From Diphasiastrum complanatum (lineage: Eukaryota; Streptophyta; Lycopodiopsida; Lycopodiales; Lycopodiaceae), in assembly GCA_029204225.1 (NCBI GenBank), contig CM055092.1, positions 74,580,460 through 74,644,459 of the forward strand: a DNA stretch of 64,000 nucleotides, read 5' to 3'. A program made the position numbers and the translations under genes. The notes beneath the pieces are model-generated. The model searched no databases. It had not been told where the DNA came from and saw only the letters and a program-made list of their open reading frames with translations. This document shows, piece by piece, positions 21,714 to 32,245 of this stretch; the first letter of the stretch is position 1, and every line of letters begins with the position of its first letter.

Positions 21714-22052
21714 AAAGCCTTTACTTGTAATACTATCATGGAGGTATGTTCCATGAATAGAGTAAACTCTAAAATAAAGAGAGACGTTGATCATTGAGGG
21801 AGAGAGTTAAAATAGCAATGATCGACTTATACAGTGCTTTCTTATTTCGACGGCACCACGTGTGCTTGGTTGTAGAAATATCGGGCCATCTTTCTTTTAC
21901 GAGCCCTTTGAGTGCTTTTAAGCAACTTATCTTTGTACTTACTCATCAGTTGAATATACAGTTTGAGGAGAGCAATTATGTTGTCTTGTTGCACTTGACA
22001 TTGTGCTGTGGTGGTTGATCCGGTCGGGTGTTTAAACTGTGTTTTCTTAACT

Positions 22053-22565
22053 AATTTAAAGTCATTACATGGAATAAATATAAAATTGGAGCAGGAGATA
22101 AACGGTTTGAAAATAGAGCTTGCCGGTTCTGTAGCAAAAATTGAAGAATTGCAATCTTCAATCAGCATATTTCAGAGGACAATATATGGCTTACAACCAA
22201 AGTGTAGAGTCTCAATGGATCAGCAAGCACAAAATGAAAACACTAAGAGATACAAACTAAAAGCTTTGGCACCAGGTGGTGGTGCCAGTAAAAGACGTAT
22301 GAGGGACACAAAAGAGTTCTTGCAAAAGATGGTTGGAAAAGATTTTATTGCCAGAAAATATATGAAACATTTTATGAAGGGTAAAGATTTGATTAAAATT
22401 GTGAAAGATGAAACAAGTGATTCAATTCACTTGAGAATTGCAAAAAAGCTAGTCGACAAGTTCATGCCAAATCCAAATGTTAAAGAGATGGTGTACACAT
22501 GTGACCAAGGAGGTGTGAGTCACAAGGGATATAGATCTTCAAAGGAAGTATATGAAATGCTCTGA
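22053..22565 (+). pseudogene. Unknown coiled-coil gene, 3' part, copy A
   Basis: Removing the copia insertion and one AATTT leaves the reading in frame: MNDNL before the element continues as KSLHGINIKLEQEING. The following 60 residues have the heptad look of a coiled coil (KLEQEINGLKIELAGSVAKIEELQSS). A basic stretch with SKRRMRDTKEFLQKM follows, and the C-terminus has GVSHKGYRSS, which resembles GISREAYATI in the homologue at 30287-31393. It ends at a TGA at 22563-22565. Copy B differs by one base near this point, so the ends differ. The upstream Met at 22008 lies inside the LTR and is not a real start. Confidence 0.6.
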
Positions 22566-22689
22566 CAAAAATGGGTTAAAACGCCATTAGATAATACCTA
22601 CTTAAGATATTATATTTTGATTCTAAACTATCCCTCTTAAGATATTGAGGCAAGAAAATATATATTCACCAACCACATCAATACATAGT

Positions 22690-23340
22690 TTTGCCAGTTC
22701 AATTTAAAGGCTTTGTATGGTCTCAAATATGGGCCTTGTGCTAGGTATCATGGCATTCATGTTCTCTTTTTACAATTTGAAGAGTAAACTTGACTTCACA
22801 TGCCTCTATAAAAGATACTGTTGTCATAACTTTTTATATTGATGACTTGATAATCACTTGACATGTTCGATTGTTGATTAGAGAAGTAAAAACTCACTTC
22901 CACTCATTTTGACATGAAAGACTTAAGGAATTCACATTATTGCTAGGGCATTGAAATAGCTAAAAGTCATAATTCACAAATAAAATCTATTTTGAAGTTG
23001 CTCAAGAGCGTGATTAAAAATTGTAGACTTTTATCCATGATCATTATCATATTGAAAAGCTTTTCAAGGAGGATGTGTCTAACAAAAGTAGATGAAAAGT
23101 TGCAAGAAGTCTTGTGGGTAGTTTAATCTATTTAACTACCACAATCTATATATTGCTTTATTGCTCAATGTTACAAGTTAATTCATGGCTCAACCGAGGA
23201 CAATGTATCAAGAAGCACTAAAATAGGTCTTAAGGTATCTAAGTGGAACTGCATAACATGAGCTCAAGTACTCTAAGGAGAATATGTTTTACATATATGA
23301 TTAATTAGGTTGTTGATTGGGCAAGTAATGTTGATGATAG
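22690..23340 (+). pseudogene. Heavily decayed copia RT/RNase H remnant, copy A
   Basis: Short readings in changing frames match the plant copia pol order: KALYGLKYGP, then FYIDDLIIT, then fragments of the KTHF and LGH segments, then a damaged region around the PRTMYQEALK and LRYLSGTA positions. Many stops interrupt it. It belongs to a different, older element than the one inserted at 17883. The block B copy covers 57650-58320. Bases 23341-23612 show no gene. Confidence 0.6.
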
Positions 23341-23612
23341 TTGATAAATGAAACGGTTTATTTTTTACGAGGCTTGAGATATTGTTTTTTGAATGAGGAT
23401 AAAGCAAACAATTGCATCAATTTAAGCAAAGATATAATGCACTAACAACCACAATAGGAGTGCAAGCACGAAGAGGAGTGACTAAATAAAATTACAGAAG
23501 CTGCACTTCCTCAACCACTGTACATAGATGAGATGCTTCAATTTGCGAGAAAATCCAATGATATGTTGTGGTCTATATACATTGTGTAGTTGAATATGAT
23601 CACACTAAAATC

Positions 23613-24173
23613 TTAGATGGCCAAGACGAGGCCAGGAAAGGATTTGCCTGTGACATTGGAGAGCTTGCTTTGCCAAACAATGGAGCTGCAATTGAGAGAG
23701 TGGCTAGGAACGTGGGCGACTGTGTTGAAGTTGGTGGTGGCAGTAATAGTGAGAATGGTGTTAAAATATTCTCGCAACTGTGTGACAATTCCGTCCTTCA
23801 CAGTCCAGGCATGTACCCACCACACATCACTGGATGAGGATTCCTGTTTACCTTCCACTAGCACCTTGTTGTTATCAATGGCACACACCCACAATGGCAC
23901 AAAGGCAAAGGTGCCCAAAGCATCAGCTCCAGTGAGCACGAGCATGAGATTGTGCTGCGATGGAGGGCCATGGAACCACCATTCCAGATCTTCAGCAATC
24001 ACAGCCTGCACTGGCTTCACATCCCTAGCTTCAAGTGCTTCATACAGGCCTAAAACTATATCTACTGGCTGCATCAGGCCTCCCTCTTCCTTTGTAACCT
24101 TCCATGCCCTACTCTTCACCTTTTGCAGACTCTTGGCTGGCTTTCTTGCTAGTTCACCAGATTTCTGATCCAT
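23613..24173 (-). CDS. WI12/SAG20-type wound-induced protein, copy A
   Basis: An intact single-exon frame of 186 residues starts at ATG 24173. It matches the plant wound-induced WI12 family, small proteins with an NTF2/SnoaL-like fold induced by wounding, senescence and defence hormones, whose biochemical role is not settled. Visible family blocks are VLGLYEALEARDV (40-52), LEWWFHGPPSQHN (63-75), the TGADALGTFAFVP segment (81-93), WWVHAWTVKDGIVTQLREYF (118-137) and the PGLVLAI C-terminus. Length and order fit the family. Unique to this copy are Trp95 and Ile140, which are Arg and Thr in the other two. The open frame on the opposite strand is a shadow. Confidence 0.92.
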   Translation of the reverse strand: MDQKSGELARKPAKSLQKVKSRAWKVTKEEGGLMQPVDIVLGLYEALEARDVKPVQAVIAEDLEWWFHGPPSQHNLMLVLTGADALGTFAFVPLWVCAIDNNKVLVEGKQESSSSDVWWVHAWTVKDGIVTQLREYFNTILTITATTNFNTVAHVPSHSLNCSSIVWQSKLSNVTGKSFPGLVLAI

Positions 24174-25526
24174 TCTGTTGCTATGAACACAATTCTTAAT
24201 CTAGGACTTGAACCAAAGAAAGCTTACACAGTCGTTCTAAGAGCTTATCATTGCAAGTATTGAACCAGTTTAAGACACAACATACTGCACATAACGAAAT
24301 CAAATAAAATTTTAGGCATGAATCCTTACAAGCTGCCAATAATTGTCGGTTTTCGGTGTTTAAGAAGCCCACACCCACGTAATGTTTTTCGCGGCTGCAC
24401 TTTTATTTTTGTCCTTCGCAGGTGCAATAAATTCTCCTTAGAGATGAGCTCAACAGTGGCAACTTCGTCAAAGCAACTCAAAATCCTGTTGTGGTTTCAA
24501 ACAAAGACTTGTGAATTGCCAGGTATTTTCACAATAGCTCAGCTCAGGGTTTCTGAGTTGTATGCCTGAAGTTGTTGAATTTCACACCTTCAGCTCTCAC
24601 CTCCAAAAGTAAGAGTGACTATCTTTATCTTGTAACTCCTCTGAACTTAGATTTAGACTAATATATTGAAGACCAAAAAGCAGCAATGCGATGCAAGCTT
24701 GAAGAAAGTTGGGCAAAGATGAGGAGGAGTCGAGGTGACAGTAGAGGCAGGAAAATCTGCAACTGATCTCAAACGTGACAGCTTCTGAATGCACTGCATT
24801 CTTTTCTTTGTATTGCATTCATGCACCAAGTTTCATATTTCAACACTTTATATGTTAGTAGTTGAGAAAAATCTTGTTGTAGAAAAGATAATTCTGAATA
24901 TTCGTATTATGGTTCGAAGTTTTGCAACGATTTTGGATTTTTGCCTCTGATAGAAGTAAAGGTGAAGAAGATCTTATGTTGAATCCTGATATTGTGAGTT
25001 GCCCCAAAAAGTGGGACCCCTTGATTATCTTTGGATATATTACCCTATTCATCTACTTTTAATATTGTAACCATGTGTGAATTTGATGGGAGTTTGTCCC
25101 CATCCATTGTCCTCATCCAAGCCTCCATGGAGGGCCTAGAGATGCAAGCATGCCATCTCCCTACCATTCCTAGGTGAGGATTGGGAAGACGTCTCTCATT
25201 AGAGAGTGCATCTCAAAGGTACCTGCAATGCCTTTGCTGCACAGGTCCCACACCATCCAAGGGGAGAGATGAATTTTTTCTCCCTTAACTCCATCCACCA
25301 CCCTTGGATGCAGTGGGGCCAGTCGTGCAGATGCCCATGGAGTGCACTACTTAACCTTTCCCTTGGGAAGACTATCATGGCACATAATTGGGAATAATGC
25401 TTTCTTACAAATGTGCCGAAAAACATAGCCCCATTAAATTCAAAATATTATCAAGTGATCCTTAGCATGGTAAATAAGAGCTTGGCTTTGGCTTGTGCGA
25501 TCATCTTTCACTAAGTATGAGGTCAC

Positions 25527-25530
<4 letters not shown>
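24174..25530 (-). other. Upstream region of WI12 copy A
   Basis: This stretch is conserved in all three WI12 blocks, including the inverted one. A TATA-like run at about 24847-24853 (reading TATAAAG on the minus strand) lies roughly 670 bases from the ATG, which would imply a long leader or an upstream intron; it is only a candidate. Short ORFs here have no recognised domains. Confidence 0.3.

Positions 25531-25580
<50 letters not shown>
25531..25580. repeat. (GA)25 microsatellite, copy A
   Basis: About 50 bp of pure GA. Its inverted counterpart at 34789-34846 is the exact edge of the inverted WI12 block, and the block B copy at 60451-60512 is about 62 bp. Confidence 0.95.
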
Positions 25581-25581
<1 letters not shown>

Positions 25582-27120
25582 GAATGATGTTAAGAGAGAA
25601 TTTGCCACAAAAAAGGCATAGGTGGAGGCTGCAAAGCACAAAAGAATCACATAGATTTTGCCACATAATTAAATAGATGTTGTTAAGAGTAGCAATGTTT
25701 TTTCAATTTGCTAGTCTCTTCTAATGTGCTTGTGAAATTTGATCGTGCACAAAATTCTTTGAAGTTTCCTGAGACATGGCTATGTCGTTCTTCTGACTAA
25801 TCAAACATGGTTGCACTTAAAGAGACACCTTTTTTGCTCATGTTCTCTCCTCATTTTAGAAAGCTTTGATTTTCTTTTCACTCTCCTCTTTCAGTTACTA
25901 GAAAGAGAAAGGACCCCATCTATAACACTTCAAAACACTAGCTCTATTTTTGTCTCGTAACACTTTTGCACATAAAATCTAATTTTCATCTTTCGAAAAA
26001 AAAAAACATTGAATCCATCCATTAGCCACATGGTAGATCTAGATTGGATGAATCGTACCTTCTAATGTGTACCCAGGTTAAATTTTCTCAAATGCCCATC
26101 AGATCTCTCTCTTTCATAACTACCTTTCAAAACATACTACAGTCTTTTCTTGAATTCATCCTACCTTTCATATGAAAAAAAGAACTGTGTATATTCTTTG
26201 ATTTGCAAAGAATGGTTATATATGACTTTGGCCTCACAAATGCTTTTCTATACACAAGTGCCATTTGATCAATTGCAATTTTTCTATAGCTCATTTAGGA
26301 TAGCCACGCCTCATGTATGTATGTTTGAGCATCAATAGTATAGGCTAACTTGTACCATAAGGAGCTATTGGAGCTAGTCCCAAATATATTAAAGTCACAC
26401 AAGAAGATTCCATGTGCCCATTTCTTAGCATGTACTTTTGATTGTGAGGTATTAGTCCTTCAAATAGTGGACTTAGAAATGCATTGTCTTGTGCTTTGAT
26501 GAACACATTTTCATTATTGTTCAAATGATTTGAAAATTGTCAATTGAAGTTTTACTACTCCATGTGATATGTTCTAAGTGTTGCTTGATAGTGTTTTTTA
26601 CATTATAGCGAGGTGTAATGCTATGAAGCCAATCAATTGGGTACTAGTTTGTAATAATACTCTAGATGTTTGCTAGAAGCTGATTCGATTTGCTAACATC
26701 AAGTAAGAGTAAATAACATATCTCTTTTCCAAATATTGTGCAGTTGTTTGGAAAACATTGAGTCAGTTATAGTAGTGGATAATTCCTATTTTCGACTAGT
26801 AAATCCATTATTTGCTTTTCTAATTCATTTTCTCTTAAAGTCATGGACTTTCCTAATACCACCTGTCATGTCCATGACCAGTACATAGGATTCAGTATAC
26901 TCCTAGTCTTGGATACACGGTACTCTAGTTAGAGCCAAGGATTCATGCAATTGAGCTTGTAGGAAGTCAAAAAAGTGTAAAAAAGACCATTTTTGGTGAT
27001 TTTTGGGGGATGGATATCTCCAGATCCACAAGGAGATCATTCTGGAATTTTTTACAAGATGATTAGTAGTTCTTTTTACCTTCCCATCAAGCTATCAGAC
27101 TTGTAAATTGACGGTCGGGG
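25581..27120. other. No gene seen
   Basis: About 1.5 kb of AT-rich sequence, conserved in block B, with only short ORFs in random frames and no transposon motifs I could recognise. Confidence 0.5.
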
Positions 27121-27124
27121 GCTT

Positions 27125-27787
27125 ATGCTTCATGTCCATCAACTTCGAAGCTATTTTGACTTCTACAAACCAAGAAATATTTGCGTGATATCTCAAAATT
27201 GGAGTAAAGCCATACTAGTTGAGTATGAAGTCTCTCTTGAGAACATAGATGATGTTCTTAAAAGGTTGAAATTGATTTTAAATCAATTAGAAAGCAAATG
27301 GTTATTTCATCAAATGTATGCTCTTGAGTCATGTAAGAGCAAAAGTGATTTGTTCACTCATAGTTTGAAAATTTGTATTGAGGCGAATTGTAAACTCTTT
27401 ATGAGAGTAAGTGAATCATCTTCTAAAGACACTTATCTCCAAAATGAAGTATTTAGCCTCATTGGATTTGAGATTAGCATGGTAAACAAGTATGAAGATA
27501 TGATGCAAACACTTTGTTATTATAGAATGCATAGTCTTGCCAATTTGGATGAGTCTAATTCTCTAGGTCATGGTAACATGATGTTAGATCTCTGTGATCC
27601 TAGTAAATCAAAAAGAAATCTCTATTTTCTCATGAAGGAGCATGCACATGAAGAAGGAGCAAGCCTCAAGGTCAAGCATCTACATGAAATTTGGAAGGGA
27701 TCAATTTTGGAGGTGCTAGGATGGTGCAAAGCTCTCAAGGTCATCAAAGATGTCAACATCAAAGAAGCACTATTATGGATATGGTGA
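27125..27787 (+). CDS. Unknown ORF next to an LTR, copy A
   Basis: A 220-codon frame with no family I recognise. It is rich in Leu, Lys, Ser and Met, looks mostly helical, and has two Cys in the ESCKSKSDLFTHSLKICIEAN segment. It ends about 120 bases before a purine tract and the LTR at 27911, which is the position of the last coding region of an LTR element, but it does not resemble RT, RNase H or integrase. Copy B has a different N-terminus because it holds 311 extra bases (62126-62436), so the first 20 or so residues here are probably spurious. From SQNWSKAILVEYEVSLENI onward both copies stay open and nearly identical. Confidence 0.35.
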   Translation: MLHVHQLRSYFDFYKPRNICVISQNWSKAILVEYEVSLENIDDVLKRLKLILNQLESKWLFHQMYALESCKSKSDLFTHSLKICIEANCKLFMRVSESSSKDTYLQNEVFSLIGFEISMVNKYEDMMQTLCYYRMHSLANLDESNSLGHGNMMLDLCDPSKSKRNLYFLMKEHAHEEGASLKVKHLHEIWKGSILEVLGWCKALKVIKDVNIKEALLWIW

Positions 27788-27910
27788 TTTCAGATCAACA
27801 TCAAGCTCATTGGCTGATCTTCACACCTTTTGAACCAGCAAAGACCAATTCCGCCCATGGAGTCAAGTTCAAGATCATCATGTTTTCCATCAAGCTAGAT
27901 TTTTGAGGAG

Positions 27911-28673
27911 TGTGAAAAATACAAAAATAAGCTTGGTAGAGGCCAAAAATCTTGTATATAGATAAACACACACGTGTGAAACCTGTTCCCACGTGTGAAA
28001 CTAGTGTACTTGTCATGTACTATAATCATATAGGTTGTACATATGATTTAATTCAAGTTCTAGTGGCTAAAAAGGCCAAAAACTAGTTTTCTAGATATAT
28101 GAAACATGGCATCAATCTATTGATTGCATGAGCCAAATATTTTGGTCATATCCCATGTGTAGAGGACAGCTCACACGTGTGGAATAAGCTGAAGTAGGCG
28201 AATTTTGACTTCTAGAAGATTTTCAAGTAGATCTCCGTATAGAAGGAAAATGGACCAAAAGTGCTCAAAATAGAAAGTTTTGTACAAGTGTCGGTTTTGC
28301 ATGATGAATCATCATATGACAAAGCATTTTCACACATGTGGGATCAGAGGGATGATCAGTACCATGAGCTCCCACTTATTGTATATATAGAGCCACATTT
28401 GGCCATAATCAATGTGAGACACCAATCTTGGTTTTGGAAGCAATTTTGAGTGATTCTCTCCATTTGTCTACATTTGTTTTGATTGTTTTGAGGTTCTATC
28501 AATGTGTACTTGATTTTCAGGTTGGAGTCCGTACTCAGACAGTGTTTCACATGTGTGAAACTAGAAAGTACACCTACCTTCAATTAATGATTGTTCTTGT
28601 TAGGATTTTGTGTCTAGAATTGATCTAGATTGATCTTAATCTCAAGTAGATTGATAGATCAAGTAATTTGACA
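27911..28673 (+). mobile_element. LTR rich in G-box palindromes, copy A
   Basis: A TTTTGAGGAG tract precedes a TGTGAAAAAT start at 27911, and the likely end is TTGACA at 28668-28673, matching the LTR end at 686. A TATATATA box lies at about 28382. CACACGTGTG occurs at 27969-27978 and 28172-28181, with CACGTG or CACATGTG variants at about 27990, 28333 and 28548. No primer site follows, so this is a solo or 3' LTR. Boundaries are inferred. Confidence 0.55.
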
Positions 28674-28691
28674 ACCAATCCCTATTGAGGA

Positions 28692-30010
28692 TCAGATTAG
28701 GATCCACTCTTGGTCCTTTTTGTACTTTTTCCACACGGTTGTGATATGTCGTGCTGGATGGATCCTGTTAGGTTGTTTAGGACAGTCTTTGAAGATGTGT
28801 TTGCGAACACAGTCAGGACATTCCGCACGGTATCGGTTTTTGACTTTACATTTGGCCATGAAATGTTCTGTTTCACCACAGATAAAGTAGCGGTTGCTCA
28901 TTGGTCCAATGGCGATAGTGTAACCATCTTGGATGGCCAGATGTGTTGGGTTTTCTGGTGGTGTGGAATACTCAACTTGTTTGCACGAACATGAGTTGTC
29001 GGTTTGATACTGGTGATGGCTAGATGATGGAATTGATGTATCATGATGATATGATTGATCATAGGAGTTTTCTACTAGGTGTGTGTGGGCAAACTCTCGT
29101 GGATGTCTATGTTTTTGTGCTCCTAGATCCTATTGTCCTCGTGGTGGTGGTCCTAAGAGTTCGAGCTGTGGTTGAGGTTCATGTCTAGGTTGTCTGGGCA
29201 ACTCTTGTATATAGATCTGGTTGTTTCATGGTGGATAGGACGTGTGTTGTTGTTGTGAAACAAATGGTTGTCGAGGAGGTTGAGAATGTCCTCCTGACTG
29301 GTTGTGAGGCTGATTCCTCGGGTTATCATAAAGTCGCAGATTTCACATTTTATCAGGGAGGTATATGGGACCGGTTGGTATGAAGGGCACTCATTGCCAG
29401 TGTGTGTTCCTTGGTAGTGAGGGCACCACGTGTTCTCTCGTCTATGATGGATTTGGCCAGTGGGTAACTGACCTGGCATCGAACTTTGGATAGACTTAAG
29501 AGTGTTTTGAAACTCTTTTGTGAGTTTCTCCATCTGTTGTTTGTGTTGCTGATTAAGCAACTCCATCTGTGTTTTCCATAACTGTTCTCGTGTGTCATCG
29601 TTTGGTCGAGCTTCTTGGACGACACGATGTGCTCTTCGTTCACGTGGTTCATTCACATCAGAGCCCTCGTCTTCTTCCCGAATGGCATCAGACATGGCTT
29701 GTTTCAATGATGTATATTCATCATTGGAACGAAGTTCATGTCGTATCCATCGTGGGAGAGTCATTTTGATATTAATTAATTTGACAAAAGGGCTTTCTAT
29801 CAAGCGAAAAGGCTTGAACAGTTTGATGAAGGCCTCTTTCAAGAGTAACCAGTCATGTTTATCTTCACGATCAAGGTTAAACAACCACTCTCGTGCGTGA
29901 TCGATCATGGTCATCGAGAAGAGCTGCATTATGGCCTCTTGTGATGTCTCGCCGTAGTTGTCACAGGAGTTCTCAAAGACTTGGAGAAATCTTTGAGGAT
30001 CAGAGTACAA
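28692..30010 (-). pseudogene. Gypsy Gag with zinc knuckles, minus strand
   Basis: The reading at 29153-30010 starts with YSDPQRFLQVFENSC and contains AIMQLFSMTMIDHAREWLFNL, which match the Retrotrans_gag pattern of DPxxFLxxFE and LFSxTLxxxAxxWL. A Gln/Lys-rich helical part follows, and then Cys-His residues in WCPHYQGTHTGNEC. A second segment at 28692-28901 has CGETEHFMAKC and CPDCVRKHIFKDC, a damaged double knuckle. Frame breaks separate them, and the upstream frame has a TGA. No pol domain or LTR was found for it. Only its last part (28692-28755) has a visible counterpart in unit 2, because the window ends there. Confidence 0.7.
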
Positions 30011-30286
30011 TCTTATGGTAGCAGTAAGATTTTCTCAGATTGAGCCTCAGTCGCTCATTTATGTCAGACACTATTGGATGAGATTTCAATGTATTTCAAT
30101 CTAGTGATATTCATACTCCTAAACAAAACATTTTAGAGATAACGAGTAAACACACAAATTGTAAAAATAGATTATGGTTGAAGGATCGAACGAACAATTT
30201 TCAAATCCATTCCAAGTCCAAGTCCATATCTAGCACAAAATAGTATTCTAAATATAGGCCTTCGAGACATGTCCTTGAAACTAGGT

Positions 30287-31393
30287 TCATAACAAATACA
30301 CCTCCTCAATATGAAATAGAGTTCCAGTGATCTTACGCATACCTATGTTTAATGTATCCCTCTCTTTCTTCAAGTGGTATGTCCTAGGGATTGGGACTTT
30401 TCTAATTTGAACTTTTTTAAAAGCTTCTCTAATTAGTTTAAATATTGTTGCATATGCTTCCCTACTAATACCTGCAAAATCACAAGCACCCTGAACTATA
30501 GTCTTATCTAAAATATTTTGAATGTCCACCATCAAAGACTCTGCTATTTTACACTTTACATTTGAAATCCTATTGTTCATCATGATACGCTCAGTGGATT
30601 TGCAAGTCAATATTGTGCCCAATGACATTCCTAGTGAAGCATTGTCTTTAATATTCTGAGGAGCTACTAATGCAGATCTGCAATAAAAACAGATAGTTAA
30701 CATAATATCACCATAGCTGAAATTAAATCCAAATGTCATTGAAAAACTTACAAATTTAGAATATGCTTACTTGAATGCACAGATCCTTCTATTTCGATAA
30801 CCTCCTTTTGAAAGCGTTTGAATATCCTTGTAACTTTGTCGCTTTCGCTTCTTACTTTCAGCCTTCTTCTTTACCAAATCCACATCCTTCAGTAATTGTA
30901 AGTTTTCAATACAAATATACTGTAAGACTGATTGCATTTGCTCTAGTTTTGATTTGATATTGATTGCTATCTTCTGTAATGATTCATTATTTTTTTTAAG
31001 TTGTTCATTTTCTTCTAACGTCTTTTGGAGATGACAATCTCTATTTTGACAATAAGAGGATATCCGAATTAACTCACCTTCTAAAAAGTGAACTTTATTC
31101 ATATAAAGTTGTTTTCCATGGTTTTGCAATCTTTCACAATATCCTAGTAATCCACTATGCCCATTGCATATCCATGTAACTAAATGAGTTATTGAAGAGA
31201 ACGTGGGATGTGTCAAAGTGCTTGGATCTTGTGGATATAATGCTCCATCTGTCCACAAATCCACGTTTTTCTTTCCTTCTGCCCTGTAACGAGAACGATC
31301 TTCAGCAGATATTTGAACTCCTTTGCCTCCTCTTCTCTGCAAAGGTGCCAAATCAACAGAGATATCCACATGTAGATGATATAATGTCATCAT
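30287..31393 (-). CDS. Unknown two-exon coiled-coil gene
   Basis: The ATG at 31393 starts MMTLYHLHVDIS. Exon 1 ends at 30771, a GT-AG intron covers 30678-30770 (GTAAGC to a pyrimidine-rich TTGCAG), and exon 2 runs from 30677 to the stop at 30287, giving about 337 residues. The joined frame continues CAFK into SALVAPQN. The middle has a clear coiled coil (DCHLQKTLEENEQLKKNNESL) followed by a basic KKRKRQ stretch that could be a nuclear signal. The C-terminal part has GISREAYATIFKLI and VPIPRTYHLKKERDTLN. The copia-split genes at 17561-22565 and 51387-57558 are diverged relatives. No known function was recognised; a DNA-transposon accessory protein or a host family are both possible. Confidence 0.5.
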
Positions 31394-31920
31394 CAAAAAA
31401 ATAATAGAGTAGTCAGTTGCATCAAAGTACTATGACCAGATTCTATGAAGCAAAACAAAATACTCATCTTTGATTATATTATATACTATGTACGATTAAT
31501 CCAATCTCCATGCTTATATGCTTGATTCAAATTTGGAAATGCCGCTCATTTTTTCATTCCAATAGGTAGTTGGCGCTCATATTTCCATTATCGTGGAAGG
31601 AATGCATATGTAAACATTTTGCAATTTTTTCCTGATTCGAATTTGGGGATGGCGGTCATATTCTAGATCCAGTGAAAATATTGCCCTTTTTGTAACCAAT
31701 GGAGGGAATATTTTTTAATTTAGTCAAGTTATACTGTGAACTGTTAACAGTTCTTAACTGTGACTATAGACACTGTGGTTAGATCATTGGGAGTTGGGGA
31801 GGCCTTGGGAGTAGTGTGGGCAAGCAAATAAACAATATTGTTTTATTTATTTTGATATTTTTGTATATCCTACATGGCATTCCTGAAAGGGTCTTTTTGA
31901 TATTGAGAACTCCTCTAATG
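31394..31920. other. No gene seen; end of unit 1
   Basis: AT-rich sequence with two diverged copies of a 27-bp stretch, at 31523-31549 and 31633-31659 (both contain ATTTGG and CTCAT or GTCAT). The duplication junction follows at about 31920/31921. Confidence 0.5.
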
Positions 31921-31930
31921 GTTTAAACTA

Positions 31931-32220
31931 CATTCCATTGTAATGTGGACAATGCATGACTATCCAGGATTAGGTGAATGCTCAAGTAATCATTCAAACA
32001 ATGTCTATCTTGTGTACATAGGAGTTTGTTTACAGTTACATACAACTAGTAATTCTTGACATTTACATGATATACTACAATGGCTATAAATATTCTTTGA
32101 CATATACTTTTTTTAATAGTGATTGATAGTACCCATTTGTTGGGCAGGCTTTCAAACGGCTGGAAAAAATGCTTGCTTTTTGTGTGGGCCAAAATGATGA
32201 ACCACTATGCCGGACTGCTC
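31931..32220 (+). pseudogene. tnp2: CACTA tnp2 tail, copy C2
   Basis: The left part repeats the tnp2 exon ending VMWTMHDYSGLGECS. An intron fits 31986-32147 (donor GTAATC, acceptor TTGGGCAG), and the next exon reads FQTAGKNACFLCGPK, which suits the TKG-x-x-CP-x-C region that follows in tnp2. Two adjacent TGA codons then stop it. This exon is deleted in C1. Confidence 0.6.
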
Positions 32221-32245
32221 AATGAGATTAGATTATGGAAGCAAA

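Larger units (their letters stand above)
17883..22052 (+). mobile_element. Copia element with AG...CT LTR ends, copy A
   Basis: The element has two 248-bp LTRs (17883-18130 and 21805-22052), a primer binding site at 18131-18142 and a purine tract at 21796-21804. Both LTRs begin AGTTAA and end TTAACT, a perfect six-base inverted terminus, and the five-base flanks match. Most LTR elements end TG...CA, so the ends are non-canonical. The copy has lost its integrase through an internal deletion of 1142 bp relative to copy B. The same insertion site and flanks are present in copy B, so it inserted before the duplication. Confidence 0.88.

Noticed and set aside
21794-22018. ORFs inside the copia LTRs (also 17806-18027, 21842-22168 and block B equivalents)
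   Set aside because: They read LTR sequence that recurs at both ends of the element and are not coding.
22008-22052. Start of the 185-codon ORF at 22008 (and 56977) as a gene start
   Set aside because: The first 15 codons lie in the copia 3' LTR; the conserved reading begins after the AATTT duplication.
23617-24168. 183-codon ORF opposite the WI12 gene, also open in the other two copies
   Set aside because: It is a shadow frame. The family match, length and motifs are all on the WI12 strand, and openness is inherited from that coding sequence.
24196-25052. Short minus-strand ORFs upstream of WI12
   Set aside because: No domains were recognised and their frames are not kept in the inverted copy; they are better read as leader or promoter sequence.
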